DNA of 64,000 bases from Brevundimonas diminuta (GCF_022654015.1 NZ_CP073063.1:868001-932000); one strand, 5' to 3'; positions 8,290 to 17,503 are shown, numbered from the stretch's first letter. Translations and numbers: made by a program. The notes: generated by a model not told the origin, from the sequence alone.

Positions 8290-8308
8290 ATTGCGAGCGC
8301 ATCGCAAA
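8290..8308. promoter_or_regulatory. Fur-like palindrome 2 upstream of the siderophore receptor
   Basis: ATTGCGA-GCGCA-TCGCAAA: second copy of the TTGCGA-N5-TCGCAA dyad, 25 bases before the receptor start. An extra half-site TCGCAA follows at 8323-8328. Two tandem copies in one short leader make a chance palindrome unlikely and suggest iron-responsive repression of the receptor. Confidence 0.65.
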
Positions 8309-8332
8309 ATCAGACCAAAAGGTCGCAAGACT

Positions 8333-10693
8333 ATGTCCGAATCCCGCGCCGCCGCGCTCCGCTCGCTTCTGTTCGCCTCCAGCGCCGCAGGCATGCTGGT
8401 CGTCGCCCCTGCCATCGCCGCTGACGTGACCGCCGAAGACGGCGTGGTCGTCACGGCCGACCAGTCCCAGCCCGCCAATCTGGGCACGATCGACGTCAAC
8501 GGTCAGTTCAAGAAGCCGGCTCCCGTCAGCCCCGAATTCGTCGCGCCCCTGGTGGACACGCCGCGCACCGTGACGGTGATCCCCCAGGCCATCATCGAAC
8601 AGACCTCGGCCTCGTCCTTGCAGGACCTGCTGTCCAATTCCCCCGGCATCACGTTCGGGGCAGGCGAGGGCGGTCAGCCCCTGGCCGATCGTCCCTTCAT
8701 CCGGGGCCAGTCGTCGGGCAACAACATCTTCGTGGACGGCATTCGCGACACGGGCGGCCAGCAGCGGGAGGTCTTCAACCTCGAACAGGTCGAGGTCATC
8801 AAGGGGCCGGACGCTGTCTATTCGGGACGCGGTTCGGGCGGCGGCAGCATCAACCTGGCCTCCAAGTCGCCCAAGCTGAACGCCTTCACCAATGTCAGCG
8901 CGGGCGCGGGCACGGACGGCTATCTGCGCGGCACGGTCGATGCGAACCTGCCGCTGGGCGAGACCGCCGCCTTGCGCATCAATCTGATGGGCGCCCAGGG
9001 CGACGTGCCCGGCCGCGACGCCGTCGACTACGACAAATGGGGTGCGGCCATCAGCCTAGGCGCCGGCCTGGGCACGCCGTCGTCGATGGTCTTCAGCTAC
9101 TATCACCTGACCAGCGACCAGATGCCCGACTACGGCATTCCGCTGTTCACCAAGATCCAGTCACGCACGACCGACAGCGGCGTTCTGGATGTGCCCTATG
9201 ACAGCTTCTACGGGCTGAAGGCGCGCGACTACCTGACCAATGAGGTAGATGCGTTCACCTTCAAGGCCGAGCATCGCCTCAACGATTTCGCCACGATCCG
9301 CAACGTCAGCCGCTACTCGCAGACGCTGAACGACTACATCGTCACCAACCCCGGCGACGGCGGCTATGTCGGACGCGCGGCGGACGGGACCTACTGGATG
9401 AAGCGGGGCACCAAGACCCGCTGGAACCCGGTCACCACCCTGGCCAATGTGACGGATGTCTTCGGCCAATTCGCCACCGGTTCGATCAAGCACAGCTATG
9501 ACGTCGGCGTGGAGCTGTCGCGCGAGCACAACAGGAACGCCTCCTATTCCACCTACACCACCTCGGGCTCGGCCTGTCCGACCGGTCTGACGACCGTCAG
9601 CGGGTCGTATCCGACCGCCGCCGGGTCGCTGGGCGCCGGCGACTGCACCCCGGTCTACAACCCCAATCCCGACGACGCCTGGACCGGCGTGATCAATCGC
9701 GGCCCGACCAGTTCGAACACGACCGAGGCCATCGGCGTCTATGCCAACGACAGCATCACCCTGACCGAGCGACTGATTCTGAACCTGGGCGTTCGCTGGG
9801 ACCAGTATTCGGTCAAGGGCGTAAATGCGACCGCGACCCAGTCGGCCGGCGTCTGGACGACGACGGGCTATACGGCTGTGTCGGAACAAACCTGGGAGTT
9901 CACCAACTATCAGGTCGGCCTGGTGTTCAAGCCGACGCAGAACAGCAGCGTCTATGCGTCCTGGTCCACCTCCTCGACGCCGCCAACCATTTCAGCGGGC
10001 GACCAGAACGCCTCGGGCGGTACGGGCACGGTCGATGGCGTCGCCAACACCGTTCTGGATCCGGAAGATACCGAAAGCTTCGAGATCGGCGCCAAGGCCA
10101 ACGTCTTGAACGACCGTCTCGCCCTGTCGGCGGCCGCCTTCCATCTGACGCGCAAGAACGCCCTGGTCCTGGTTCAGCCCAACATCTTCCGTCAGGAAGG
10201 CGAGGTCGAGGTCAACGGCTTCGAGCTGGGCGTGTCGGGCAGCATCACGCCGAAGTGGACCGTGTTCGGCGGCTACACCTACATGGACTCCGAACTGACC
10301 AAGGCGGCCGTTGTCGTGTCGGGCACGCCGCCGGTCGCCAGCGTCAATCCGCTGCAAGGTCTGCCGCTGGCCAATACGCCCAAGCACAGCGCCAGCCTGT
10401 TCACCACCTATCGCGTCCTGCCCCGGCTGACGGTCGGCGGCGGCGTCTACTACACGTCCAAATCTCTGGGCGGCAACCAGGGCGGCGCGGGCGGCGGGAA
10501 TAACCGCATCTATGCGCCCGAATGGACCCGCGTGGACGCCTTCGCCGCCTATGATTTGACGGACCGCGCGACGCTTCAGTTGAACGTCAAGAACGCGACG
10601 GACGAGGAATACATCATGCGCACCAACGGCGTTCACCACGCCGATGTGGCCGCAGGTCGCCAGGCCATCCTGGCCCTGAACCTGCGCTTCTAA
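8333..10693 (+). CDS. TonB-dependent catecholate siderophore receptor (Fiu-like)
   Basis: 786-residue outer-membrane receptor for ferric siderophores. A signal peptide (about 1-30, ending APAIAAD) is followed by the plug domain (about 65-190) with [11 protein letters not shown], the [16 protein letters not shown] segment and [16 protein letters not shown] 22-strand barrel follows, ending in ILALNLRF with the terminal aromatic residue used for barrel insertion. The plug pattern and length match the Fiu/PiuA-type receptors. I chose ATG 8333 (MSESRAA); the upstream part of the open frame is in the Anbu gene and the operator region. Two Fur-like palindromes precede it and a strong terminator follows. 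A PiuC-like gene comes next, a known pairing. Confidence 0.93.
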   Translation: MSESRAAALRSLLFASSAAGMLVVAPAIAADVTAEDGVVVTADQSQPANLGTIDVNGQFKKPAPVSPEFVAPLVDTPRTVTVIPQAIIEQTSASSLQDLLSNSPGITFGAGEGGQPLADRPFIRGQSSGNNIFVDGIRDTGGQQREVFNLEQVEVIKGPDAVYSGRGSGGGSINLASKSPKLNAFTNVSAGAGTDGYLRGTVDANLPLGETAALRINLMGAQGDVPGRDAVDYDKWGAAISLGAGLGTPSSMVFSYYHLTSDQMPDYGIPLFTKIQSRTTDSGVLDVPYDSFYGLKARDYLTNEVDAFTFKAEHRLNDFATIRNVSRYSQTLNDYIVTNPGDGGYVGRAADGTYWMKRGTKTRWNPVTTLANVTDVFGQFATGSIKHSYDVGVELSREHNRNASYSTYTTSGSACPTGLTTVSGSYPTAAGSLGAGDCTPVYNPNPDDAWTGVINRGPTSSNTTEAIGVYANDSITLTERLILNLGVRWDQYSVKGVNATATQSAGVWTTTGYTAVSEQTWEFTNYQVGLVFKPTQNSSVYASWSTSSTPPTISAGDQNASGGTGTVDGVANTVLDPEDTESFEIGAKANVLNDRLALSAAAFHLTRKNALVLVQPNIFRQEGEVEVNGFELGVSGSITPKWTVFGGYTYMDSELTKAAVVVSGTPPVASVNPLQGLPLANTPKHSASLFTTYRVLPRLTVGGGVYYTSKSLGGNQGGAGGGNNRIYAPEWTRVDAFAAYDLTDRATLQLNVKNATDEEYIMRTNGVHHADVAAGRQAILALNLRF

Positions 10694-10718
10694 AGGCCGT
10701 TTCCCCGGCCTTAGTCTG

Positions 10719-10752
10719 ACGGCCCCGCGATCCCCCGCGGGGCCGTTTCCTC
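10719..10752 (+). terminator. Rho-independent terminator after the receptor gene
   Basis: Perfect 11-base stem ACGGCCCCGCG / CGCGGGGCCGT with loop ATCCCC (10730-10735), followed by TTTCCTCTTT. It lies 26 bases after the receptor stop and should separate the receptor transcript from the dioxygenase gene. Confidence 0.8.
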
Positions 10753-10769
10753 TTTCAGCGAGAACGCCC

Positions 10770-11456
10770 GTGCTGCTGCAGATTCCGGAAGTCTTCTCCA
10801 AGGCCGAGGTCGCGGCGCTGCGTGCACGGCTGGACGCCGGGCCGTGGGCGGACGGCAACGCCACCTCGGGCCATCAATCGGCGACGGCGAAGAAGAACCT
10901 GCAACTGCCCGAGGATTCGGACGTGGCCAAAGAGGTCTCGGCCCTGGTCGTCCAGGCGCTGAACGCCAATCCGATGTTCGTGGCGGCGGCCCTGCCGCAC
11001 ACGATCTTTCCGCCCCTGTTCAACTGCTACGAGGGTGGGGGCGAGTTCGGCCTGCACGTCGACAACGCCATCCGTCAGGCGCGGGGCGGCGGGGCGATCC
11101 GCATTCGCAGCGATCTGTCGGCGACCCTGTTCCTGTCCGAACCCGAGGACTACGATGGCGGCGAACTGATCATCGAGGAGATGTATGGGTCGCAGGCGAT
11201 CAAGCTGCCGGCTGGCGATCTGGTCCTCTATCCGTCCAAGAGCCTGCATCGGGTCACGCCAGTGACGCGCGGCGCGCGGGTCTCGTCCTTCATGTGGATG
11301 CAGAGCCTGGTTCGCGACGACGCGGATCGCGAGACCCTGTTCCGCCTGGACATCGCCACCCAGCGCGTGGCGTCCGAGAAGGGGCCGAAGGATCAGGCGG
11401 TGATCGAACTGACCGGCGTCTATCACAATCTGCTGCGGCGCTGGACCGAGGTCTGA
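10770..11456 (+). CDS. Fe(II)/2-oxoglutarate dioxygenase, PiuC/YbiX (PKHD) type
   Basis: 228-residue prolyl-4-hydroxylase-like oxygenase. The iron ligands are visible as H96-V-D98 in FGLHVDNAI and H160 in [10 protein letters not shown]170 is in place to bind 2-oxoglutarate. The C-terminal helical extension (from about 185) is typical of PKHD-type hydroxylases. In other proteobacteria piuC/ybiX lies beside a Fiu/PiuA receptor and is iron-regulated, as here, but its substrate is not established. The start is GTG at 10770 ([10 protein letters not shown]), 18 bases after the terminator T-rich tract, so it may have its own promoter or be reached by readthrough. Confidence 0.92.
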   Translation: MLLQIPEVFSKAEVAALRARLDAGPWADGNATSGHQSATAKKNLQLPEDSDVAKEVSALVVQALNANPMFVAAALPHTIFPPLFNCYEGGGEFGLHVDNAIRQARGGGAIRIRSDLSATLFLSEPEDYDGGELIIEEMYGSQAIKLPAGDLVLYPSKSLHRVTPVTRGARVSSFMWMQSLVRDDADRETLFRLDIATQRVASEKGPKDQAVIELTGVYHNLLRRWTEV

Positions 11457-11487
11457 CGCCCAAGGGCCACGACGCCGCTAAATGCTA

Positions 11488-11504
11488 TTGCAACCCGTTC
11501 GCAA
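11488..11504. promoter_or_regulatory. Fur-like palindrome 3 upstream of the PepSY operon
   Basis: TTGCAA-CCCGT-TCGCAA, the third copy of the 6-5-6 dyad seen twice upstream of the receptor, with one base changed in the left arm. It lies 18 bases before the GTG start of the PepSY gene. It argues that the receptor and the redox operon share one regulator. Confidence 0.6.
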
Positions 11505-11522
11505 CAATGGCACAGCGAGCCC

Positions 11523-12200
11523 GTGACCGAACTCGCCACACAGCGTCAGGCCGAAACCGCAGCCAAGGGCCCCAAACCCAAGGCGGCGCTGAACGGCGCA
11601 CGGTCGTTCTGGCTGAAACAGCTGCATAGCTGGCACTGGATTTCGGCGGCGGTCAGCCTCGTCGGCATGATCCTGTTCGCGGTCACCGGCATCACCCTGA
11701 ACCATGCGGCCTCAATCCCCGGCGATCCGGTCACGGTCGAACAGACCGCGACCTTGCCGGCGCCCCTGTTGCAGCGGCTGGCGAGCTTCCCGCAGGAGAC
11801 GACTGATCCTGTCCCCGACGCGGTCGCACGCTGGGCGTCCGACGCTCTAAAGGTCGAGATCGCCGGCAAGCCGACCGAGACGACGGCGGAAGAGGTCTAT
11901 GTCGCCCTGGCCATGCCCGGCGGCGACGGCTGGGTCACCATCGACCGTTCGACCGGCGAGACGCTGCACGAGAAGACGACGCGCGGGTGGATCGCCTACC
12001 TCAACGACCTGCACAAGGGTCGCAACGCCGGCGTGGTCTGGTTCTGGTTCATCGACGTCTTCGCGGCGGCCTGCGTCATCTTCGCCGTCACGGGGCTGGG
12101 CCTGATGTTCCTGCACGCCAAGGGTCGGCCCTCGACTTGGCCGCTGGCGGCGTTGGGCCTGCTGATCCCCGTCGTTATCGCCCTGATCTTCATTCATTGA
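11523..12200 (+). CDS. PepSY-associated membrane protein
   Basis: 225-residue inner-membrane protein. One transmembrane helix spans about 39-58, a periplasmic PepSY-like section covers about 65-160, and two more helices lie at about 172-197 and 206-224. Histidines H35, H38 (LHSWHW) and H61 flank helix 1, with H164 and H198 bounding helix 2, an arrangement that could ligate heme as in PepSY_TM reductases. Heme binding is an inference. The GTG start at 11523 is preceded by a Fur-like palindrome. It leads an operon with DUF2271, DUF4198, ApbE and a diflavin reductase and probably carries electrons across the membrane. Confidence 0.85.
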   Translation: MTELATQRQAETAAKGPKPKAALNGARSFWLKQLHSWHWISAAVSLVGMILFAVTGITLNHAASIPGDPVTVEQTATLPAPLLQRLASFPQETTDPVPDAVARWASDALKVEIAGKPTETTAEEVYVALAMPGGDGWVTIDRSTGETLHEKTTRGWIAYLNDLHKGRNAGVVWFWFIDVFAAACVIFAVTGLGLMFLHAKGRPSTWPLAALGLLIPVVIALIFIH

Positions 12201-12211
12201 CGAGTTTTTTG

Positions 12212-12724
12212 ATGCGCCTTCTTCCCGTCGTCATCACCACCGTCGGCCTGGCCGCCGCCGCTGTGCCCGCCATGGCCGCCGACCTGACGGTGTCGGTCGA
12301 GATTCCGCGCCTGAACACCGCCTCCTATCACCGCCCCTATGTCGCGGTGTGGATCGAAAAGCCGGATCAGTCCGCCGAACGCACCCTGGCCGTATGGTAT
12401 CAGCAGACCCGCAACAACGAGGGCGACGGCAAGGACTGGCTGAAGGATCTGCGCACCTGGTGGCGCAAGGGCGGCCGGGCCATGAGCCTGCCGGCCGACG
12501 GCGTATCCGGGGCCACGCGCGCGCCGGGCCGCCAGACCGTCAGCGTGCCCGCCGCCCGCCTGCGCAACCTTCAGCCCGGTCAGTACAACATCGTCGTCGA
12601 GGCGGCCCGTGAGTTGGGCGGGCGCGAGGTCGTGCGTGTGCCCTTCCGCTGGGGCGCGGCCAATACAAGCGCCGGAACCGGCTCCACCGAACTGGGCGCC
12701 GTGCGCGTCGCCGTCTCTCGCTGA
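12212..12724 (+). CDS. DUF2271 periplasmic protein with a flavinylation motif
   Basis: 170 residues with a Sec signal peptide (about 1-22, ending AAAVPAMAA). The mature part contains a Trp/Lys-rich block (WLKDLRTWWRKGGRAMSLP) followed at once by D96-G-V-S-G-A-T102. This matches the Dxx(S/T)GA(T/S) motif at which ApbE links FMN through a phosphodiester to the final Thr or Ser. An ApbE gene lies two genes downstream. The predicted role is a covalently flavinylated periplasmic electron carrier, perhaps a ferric-siderophore reductase. The frame is open upstream through the PepSY gene, but ATG 12212 starts a proper signal peptide. DUF2271 itself has no fixed biochemical assignment. Confidence 0.88.
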   Translation: MRLLPVVITTVGLAAAAVPAMAADLTVSVEIPRLNTASYHRPYVAVWIEKPDQSAERTLAVWYQQTRNNEGDGKDWLKDLRTWWRKGGRAMSLPADGVSGATRAPGRQTVSVPAARLRNLQPGQYNIVVEAARELGGREVVRVPFRWGAANTSAGTGSTELGAVRVAVSR

Positions 12725-12729
12725 GGATC

Positions 12730-13536
12730 ATGACCATGAAGAAGACGATCGCCCTGCTCACGCTGGCTGCAGCACTGGCCGCCCCAATGGCCGCTCAGGC
12801 CCACCGCGCCTGGTTGGCGCCCACCGCCACGACCCTGTCGGGCACGGACGCCTGGGTCGGATTCGACGCCGGCATGTCGAACCAGGTGTTCAACCCCGAC
12901 CACGCCGCCATGCGCCTGACCGGCCTGACCATCACCGCGCCGGACGGCTCGGCGGTCCAGCCCGAGAACGCCATGCAGGGCCGTTATCGCTCGACCTTCG
13001 ACGCCCATCTGACCCAGAACGGCACCTACAAGATCGCCAACGTCATGAACGGCGTCATGGCCAGCTACACCCTGAACGGCGAACAGAAGCGCTGGCGCGG
13101 CGCGGCCTCGGACTACCCGGCGGGCCTGCCTGAGGGGGCGACCAATGTTCAGGCGACCCGTACCGCCAGCCGGATCGAGACCTTCGTCACCCTGAACAAC
13201 CCCACCGACACCGTCTTCAAGACGACCGGCGAGGGGCTTGAGCTGGTTCCTGTCACCCACCCGAACGACCTGGTCGTGGGCGAACCCGCCACCTTCAAGC
13301 TGCTGAACAACGGCCAGCCGGCGGCGGACATCGACGTCACCGTGGCGCGTGGCGGCCTGCGTTACCGCGACAACCCCGAAGAATCGACGGTCAAGACCAA
13401 CGCCGAGGGCGCCTTCACCATCACCTGGCCGGAAGCCGGCATGTACTGGCTGAACGCCTCGGTCCGCACCGAAGGCCAGGGCGAAACGCTGGGTTCCAAC
13501 GCCAGCTATGTGGCGGCGATGGAAATCCTGCCCTAA
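12730..13536 (+). CDS. DUF4198 periplasmic protein
   Basis: 268 residues with a signal peptide (1-24, AAQAH); the mature chain would begin HRAWLAPT. An N-terminal histidine of this kind is common in DUF4198/NikM-like proteins and could bind metal. The rest looks like two beta-sandwich domains, the second from about 175 (LVVGEPATFKLLNNGQPA) resembling an Ig-like carboxypeptidase-regulatory fold. ATG 12736 is an alternative start. It is 5 bases after DUF2271 and 10 before ApbE. DUF4198 proteins recur in flavinylation and metal-uptake loci; a role in holding metal or partnering the DUF2271 protein is inferred. Confidence 0.85.
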   Translation: MTMKKTIALLTLAAALAAPMAAQAHRAWLAPTATTLSGTDAWVGFDAGMSNQVFNPDHAAMRLTGLTITAPDGSAVQPENAMQGRYRSTFDAHLTQNGTYKIANVMNGVMASYTLNGEQKRWRGAASDYPAGLPEGATNVQATRTASRIETFVTLNNPTDTVFKTTGEGLELVPVTHPNDLVVGEPATFKLLNNGQPAADIDVTVARGGLRYRDNPEESTVKTNAEGAFTITWPEAGMYWLNASVRTEGQGETLGSNASYVAAMEILP

Positions 13537-13546
13537 GCGAAGGGCC

Positions 13547-14653
13547 ATGTCCGACATTCCCCCCTCGCGCGGTTCACGCGCCGCCCCGCCCACGGTCAAC
13601 ATCGGCGACGCCGCCCCTCTGGGCGACCGCGCCGACAACCGCGTCCTCGTGCCCGCGATCGAAGGCGCGCCGCCTCGTCCGCCCAGCGACCTGATCCGCT
13701 CGCTGGGCGGCCAGACCATGGGCACGACCTGGAGCGCGCGCGTCATCGCCCCGCCAGGCGTAGGCGAGGCCGAGATCCAGGTGGCGATCGAAGAGGAACT
13801 CGCGGCCGTCGTCGGTCTGTTCAGCCCGTGGGAGCCGTCCAGCGAAATCAGCCGCTTCAACACGGCGCCGGCCGGCGTCTGGGCGGTGTCCCAGCCGTTC
13901 TGGGATCTGCTGGATGCGGCGATGACACTGGGCGACGAGACCAACGGCGCCGTCGATCCGACCCTTGGCGCCTTGGTCGATCTGTGGGGGTTCGGCCCGC
14001 CCGGACCGCGCTCGGCTCTGCTGCCCGTCCCATCCGAAGACGAGATTGCGGCGGCTGCGGCCGTGTCGGGCTGGCAGAAGCTGCGGCTGAACGGCGAGGC
14101 GCGCGCGGTCATGCAGATGGGCGGGATGAAGCTGGACTTCTCCGGCATCGCCAAGGGTCATGCGGTGGACCGCGTGTCCGACCGCCTGATGGCCATGGGC
14201 GCGACCTCGCACCTGATCGAGATCGGCGGCGAGTTGAAGGGGCGCGGCGTCAAGCCGGACGCCCAGCCGTGGTGGGTCGAGATCGAGCGGGTCGAGGGCT
14301 CGCCCGCGCCCCACACCGTGGCGGCGTTGTTCGATCTGGCCGTGGCGACCAGCGGCGACTATCGCCGCGCGTTCCGCCATGAGGGGCGCCTGTATCCCCA
14401 CACCATTGACGGATCGACCGGGCGGCCGGTCAGCAATAATCTGAGTTCGGTAACCGTCCTGCACCCCTCGGCCATGATGGCCGACGCCTACGCCACGGCC
14501 CTGACCGTCATGGGGCCGTTCGACGGACCGGACTATGCCGAGGCCATCGGCCTGATGGCCCATTTCGTCGAGCGTACCCAGCGCGGTCCGGTCGAGCGGA
14601 TGTCGCCGGCCTTCGCCGCCCTGATGGACGACGACGGAGATCGTCCGGGGTGA
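13547..14653 (+). CDS. apbE: FAD:protein FMN transferase
   Basis: 368-residue ApbE family enzyme, which splits FAD and attaches FMN to Thr/Ser of a target protein using Mg2+. Family motifs present are MGTTW (58-62), DFSGIAKG (197-204), GDY (270-272), HTIDGSTGRP (285-294) and DAYATA (313-318), the last containing the metal-binding Asp. The open frame begins at 13508, but ATG 13547 follows the AAGCGAAGGG leader and avoids overlap with DUF4198. The N-terminus (MSDIPPSRGS, then about 45 Pro/Ala-rich residues) has no evident signal peptide or lipobox, unusual because many ApbE proteins are exported. The nearby DUF2271 protein is the obvious target. Confidence 0.93.
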   Translation: MSDIPPSRGSRAAPPTVNIGDAAPLGDRADNRVLVPAIEGAPPRPPSDLIRSLGGQTMGTTWSARVIAPPGVGEAEIQVAIEEELAAVVGLFSPWEPSSEISRFNTAPAGVWAVSQPFWDLLDAAMTLGDETNGAVDPTLGALVDLWGFGPPGPRSALLPVPSEDEIAAAAAVSGWQKLRLNGEARAVMQMGGMKLDFSGIAKGHAVDRVSDRLMAMGATSHLIEIGGELKGRGVKPDAQPWWVEIERVEGSPAPHTVAALFDLAVATSGDYRRAFRHEGRLYPHTIDGSTGRPVSNNLSSVTVLHPSAMMADAYATALTVMGPFDGPDYAEAIGLMAHFVERTQRGPVERMSPAFAALMDDDGDRPG

Positions 14654-16014
14654 CAGCCGATCCGCAGCGCTGGCTGTGGGCGGTCGGGGCCTTGGCGCTT
14701 TGGCTGGCCCTGATCGCCGTCATCGTCTGGCGTGCACGCAGGACCAGGGCGGTGGCCCGCGCGCGGTCTGATGCTCTGGCTGGCGCAGGCGAGGGACGGC
14801 CGCTGCTGATCGCCTTCGCCAGCCAGACGGGCTTCGCCGAGGAACTGGCGTGGATGACGGCGCGGTCTCTGGGCGATGGCGGCGTGGGCGCGCGGGTGCT
14901 GTCCTTCGCCGATCTGGATGTGCAGACCCTGAAGGCGGCGGACCGCGCATTGCTGATCGTCTCCACGACCGGCGAGGGCGATCCGCCCGACAGCGCCGCT
15001 CGGTTCGTGCGCAAGGTCATGGGCGAGGCGACGAATCTGTCGGAACTGCGTTTCGGTCTGCTGGCGCTGGGCGACCGCAGCTATGATCAGTTCTGCGGCT
15101 TCGGCCATGCGGTGGACGGCTGGCTGCGACGCGCGGGCGCCGAGCCCCTGTTCGACATGGTCGAGGTCGATAACGGCGAGGCCGGCGCCATCCGCCACTG
15201 GCAGCACCAACTGAACCAGATCACCGGCAGCGTGACGGCTCCGGACTGGACACCGCCTGCCTACGACCCCTGGCGGCTGGTCGAACGGACACTGGTCAAC
15301 CCCGGCAGTCCGGGCGGAGAGGCCTGGCATCTGACGCTCGAGGCCGTGGGCGCGACGCCCGACTGGTCGGCCGGCGACATCGCCGAGGTCGGCCTGCCCA
15401 AGCGTGACGGCGTCACGCCGGGTTCGCGCGAATATTCCATCGCCTCCCTGCCGTCTGACGGCCGGGTCGAGTTTTTGGTCCGCCTGATGCGCCATCCCGA
15501 CGGCACACCCGGCCTTGCCTCAGGCTGGCTGACGCAGGATCTGGCGCTGGGCGATCAGATCGGAATGCGCCTGCGCACTAACCGCAGCTTCCACGGCCCG
15601 GCGGACGAGACGCCGATGATCCTGATCGGCAACGGCACGGGCATCGCGGGTTTGCGCGCACATTTAAAGGCGCGCACCGACGTGGGCGGGGCCTGGCTGC
15701 TGTTCGGAGAACGCACCCAGGCGCACGACGCCTTCTTCGATGCGGAGTTGCAGGCCTGGCTGGCGTCGGGGGTGTTGCGGCGGCTGGACCGGAGCTTCTC
15801 GCGCGACGCGGGCGACGGCCGATATGTGCAGGATCTGGTCGGGGCGGCGGCCGACGAGCTTCGAGATTGGATCGCGCGCGGCGCGGCGATCTATGTCTGC
15901 GGCAGTTTGGAAGGCATGTCGCAAGGCGTCCATGCCGCGCTGGAAAGCGCGCTGGGCGTGGACGTTGTGCTGACCTTGCTGGAAAACGGGCGCTACCGCC
16001 GTGACGTGTACTGA
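14650..16014 (+). CDS. Membrane-anchored diflavin reductase (sulfite reductase flavoprotein-like)
   Basis: 454 residues in four parts. An N-terminal membrane helix spans about 8-27. A flavodoxin domain covers about 50-195, with FMN phosphate loop SQTGFAEE at 58-65 and STTGEGDPPDSA. An FAD domain has REYSIASLPSDG near 271. An NAD(P)H domain has IGNGTGIAGLRAHL near 325 and YVCGSLEGMSQGV, ending in RRDVY. This is the cytochrome P450 reductase/CysJ layout with a membrane anchor. The start is GTG overlapping the apbE stop by 4 bases. It probably feeds electrons from cytosolic NADPH to the PepSY protein. No CysI gene is nearby, so a role in sulfite reduction is unlikely. Confidence 0.92.
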   Translation: MTADPQRWLWAVGALALWLALIAVIVWRARRTRAVARARSDALAGAGEGRPLLIAFASQTGFAEELAWMTARSLGDGGVGARVLSFADLDVQTLKAADRALLIVSTTGEGDPPDSAARFVRKVMGEATNLSELRFGLLALGDRSYDQFCGFGHAVDGWLRRAGAEPLFDMVEVDNGEAGAIRHWQHQLNQITGSVTAPDWTPPAYDPWRLVERTLVNPGSPGGEAWHLTLEAVGATPDWSAGDIAEVGLPKRDGVTPGSREYSIASLPSDGRVEFLVRLMRHPDGTPGLASGWLTQDLALGDQIGMRLRTNRSFHGPADETPMILIGNGTGIAGLRAHLKARTDVGGAWLLFGERTQAHDAFFDAELQAWLASGVLRRLDRSFSRDAGDGRYVQDLVGAAADELRDWIARGAAIYVCGSLEGMSQGVHAALESALGVDVVLTLLENGRYRRDVY

Positions 16015-16036
16015 ACCCCGTCCTTGCCGATGGCGG

Positions 16037-17434
16037 CTATTGGCCTAGACGCCCCAAAAGTTCCGCCGCGAAGGTCGACAGGGTGTCGTCGCGCGCGCCC
16101 ATGACGATGATCCGGTCGCCAGGCTTGGCGATCTCCACGATGCGGTCGCCGCAGTCGGCGCGCGTCGCCAGCGCCTCAGCCTGACGGCCGGCGGCGCGGA
16201 CGCCAGAGGCGATGTCTTCCGATCCCACGCTGCGATCGGTGGTGCCGCCGTAATAGACCGGCTCGGGCATCAGCAGCACGTCGTCCTCCCGCATCAGGCC
16301 GGCGAAACCGTCGATGAACTCCGACTTCATCAGCTTCAGCGGGCCGAACCCATGCGGCTGGAAGAGGATCAGCAGCCGCCCGTCGAAGGCGTGCAGGGTC
16401 TTCAGCGTGGCCGCGATCTTGTCCGGGTTATGGGCGAAGTCGTCGATGACGATGATGTCGCGCGCCGTCCCAACGACCTCCATCCGGCGACGGATGCCGG
16501 CGAAGGTCTCCAGCGCCTTGACCGCCTCGGCCGTGGGCACGCCCAGCGCGCGGGTCGCGCCCAGGGCCGCCAGGGCGTTGGCGACATTGTGGGCGCCGGG
16601 GACGTTCAGCACCATGTCGTGTTCGCTCCAGCCCTCGATCAGCCGGAACCGCATGCCTGTCGGCAGGGGCTGAAGATCATGGGCGGACAGTTCGGCCTTC
16701 TCTTCGCCCAGGCCGAAGGTGATCGCTTTCCCAGCCGGCAAGGTCTGGGCCAGGGCCGCCGTCTCGGGGTTGTCCAGGTTCAATACGGCCGTCGTCGCCC
16801 GCGCGGTGAAGCCGCCGAACAGGTCGCGCAGCTCCTCCATCGACTTGTGGTCCAGCGAGATGTTGGACACCACCGCCACCGTCGGATCGTAGCGCGCGAT
16901 GGAGCCGTCGCTTTCGTCCACCTCCGACACGAACAGGTCCGGCCCGCCGATCAGGGCGCTGGCGAACGGATGGTCGGCGTCGGCGAAGTTCTTCATCACC
17001 GCCCCATTCATGACGGTCGGCTCCCGGCCCGTCTGATGCAGGATCCAGGCGATCATGCCGGTGATGGTGGACTTGCCGCTGGTGCCCGCGACCCCGACCG
17101 AGGTCGGGGCGGCGTTGAAAAGTTCGCTGAGCAGTTCGGGCCGGGTCTTGATGGTTGCGCCCGCGCGCCTGGCCGCGCCGATATCGGGCACCGTCTCCTC
17201 GATGGCGCCGGTGGCGATGACGGTCTGATCCGCGCGGGTCACGCCCGATCCGTCCTGGGGGTGCAGGGTCACGCCATGGGCGCGCAGCCAGTCGAACTTC
17301 TCGGGCGTGCGGCCCTGGTCCAGCGCCCGGTCCGACCCTTCGATCACGGCGCCGTGCGCCTGGACGATCATGGCCAGGGGCAGCATGCCCGACCCGCCGA
17401 TGCCGCAGAAGAAATAGGAGGCGTCTTGGTTCAT
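16037..17434 (-). CDS. Mur ligase family protein (MurC/Mpl-like)
   Basis: 465-residue ATP-dependent amide ligase of the Mur family. GIGGSGM (11-17) starts the UDP-binding domain. The ATP loop is G117-T-S-G-K-S-T123, where MurC and Mpl usually have GTHGKTT. SEVDESDGSIARY lies in the central domain, and DDFAHNPDKI resembles the DDYGHHP block of MurC/Mpl in the C-terminal domain. It faces an LD-carboxypeptidase gene across 69 bases, which favours a role in muropeptide recycling (tripeptide re-attachment to UDP-MurNAc, Mpl) over essential MurC. The exact substrate is not certain, so no gene symbol is given. Confidence 0.85.
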   Translation of the reverse strand: MNQDASYFFCGIGGSGMLPLAMIVQAHGAVIEGSDRALDQGRTPEKFDWLRAHGVTLHPQDGSGVTRADQTVIATGAIEETVPDIGAARRAGATIKTRPELLSELFNAAPTSVGVAGTSGKSTITGMIAWILHQTGREPTVMNGAVMKNFADADHPFASALIGGPDLFVSEVDESDGSIARYDPTVAVVSNISLDHKSMEELRDLFGGFTARATTAVLNLDNPETAALAQTLPAGKAITFGLGEEKAELSAHDLQPLPTGMRFRLIEGWSEHDMVLNVPGAHNVANALAALGATRALGVPTAEAVKALETFAGIRRRMEVVGTARDIIVIDDFAHNPDKIAATLKTLHAFDGRLLILFQPHGFGPLKLMKSEFIDGFAGLMREDDVLLMPEPVYYGGTTDRSVGSEDIASGVRAAGRQAEALATRADCGDRIVEIAKPGDRIIVMGARDDTLSTFAAELLGRLGQ

Positions 17435-17503
17435 GCCCCCTTAGAACAGGGGATCGGGCCGGTCCGCCAGTAGGGGATCGCAAAAACGACGAAGAAGACG
17501 GAC

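Noticed and set aside
8135..8332. Extended start of the siderophore receptor
   Set aside because: The extra residues overlap the Anbu gene and the operator palindromes; the signal peptide begins at 8333.
12609..13133. Open frame over the DUF2271/DUF4198 junction as a separate gene
   Set aside because: Arg/Pro/Gly-rich out-of-frame translation without motifs; both overlapping genes have signal peptides and good family matches.
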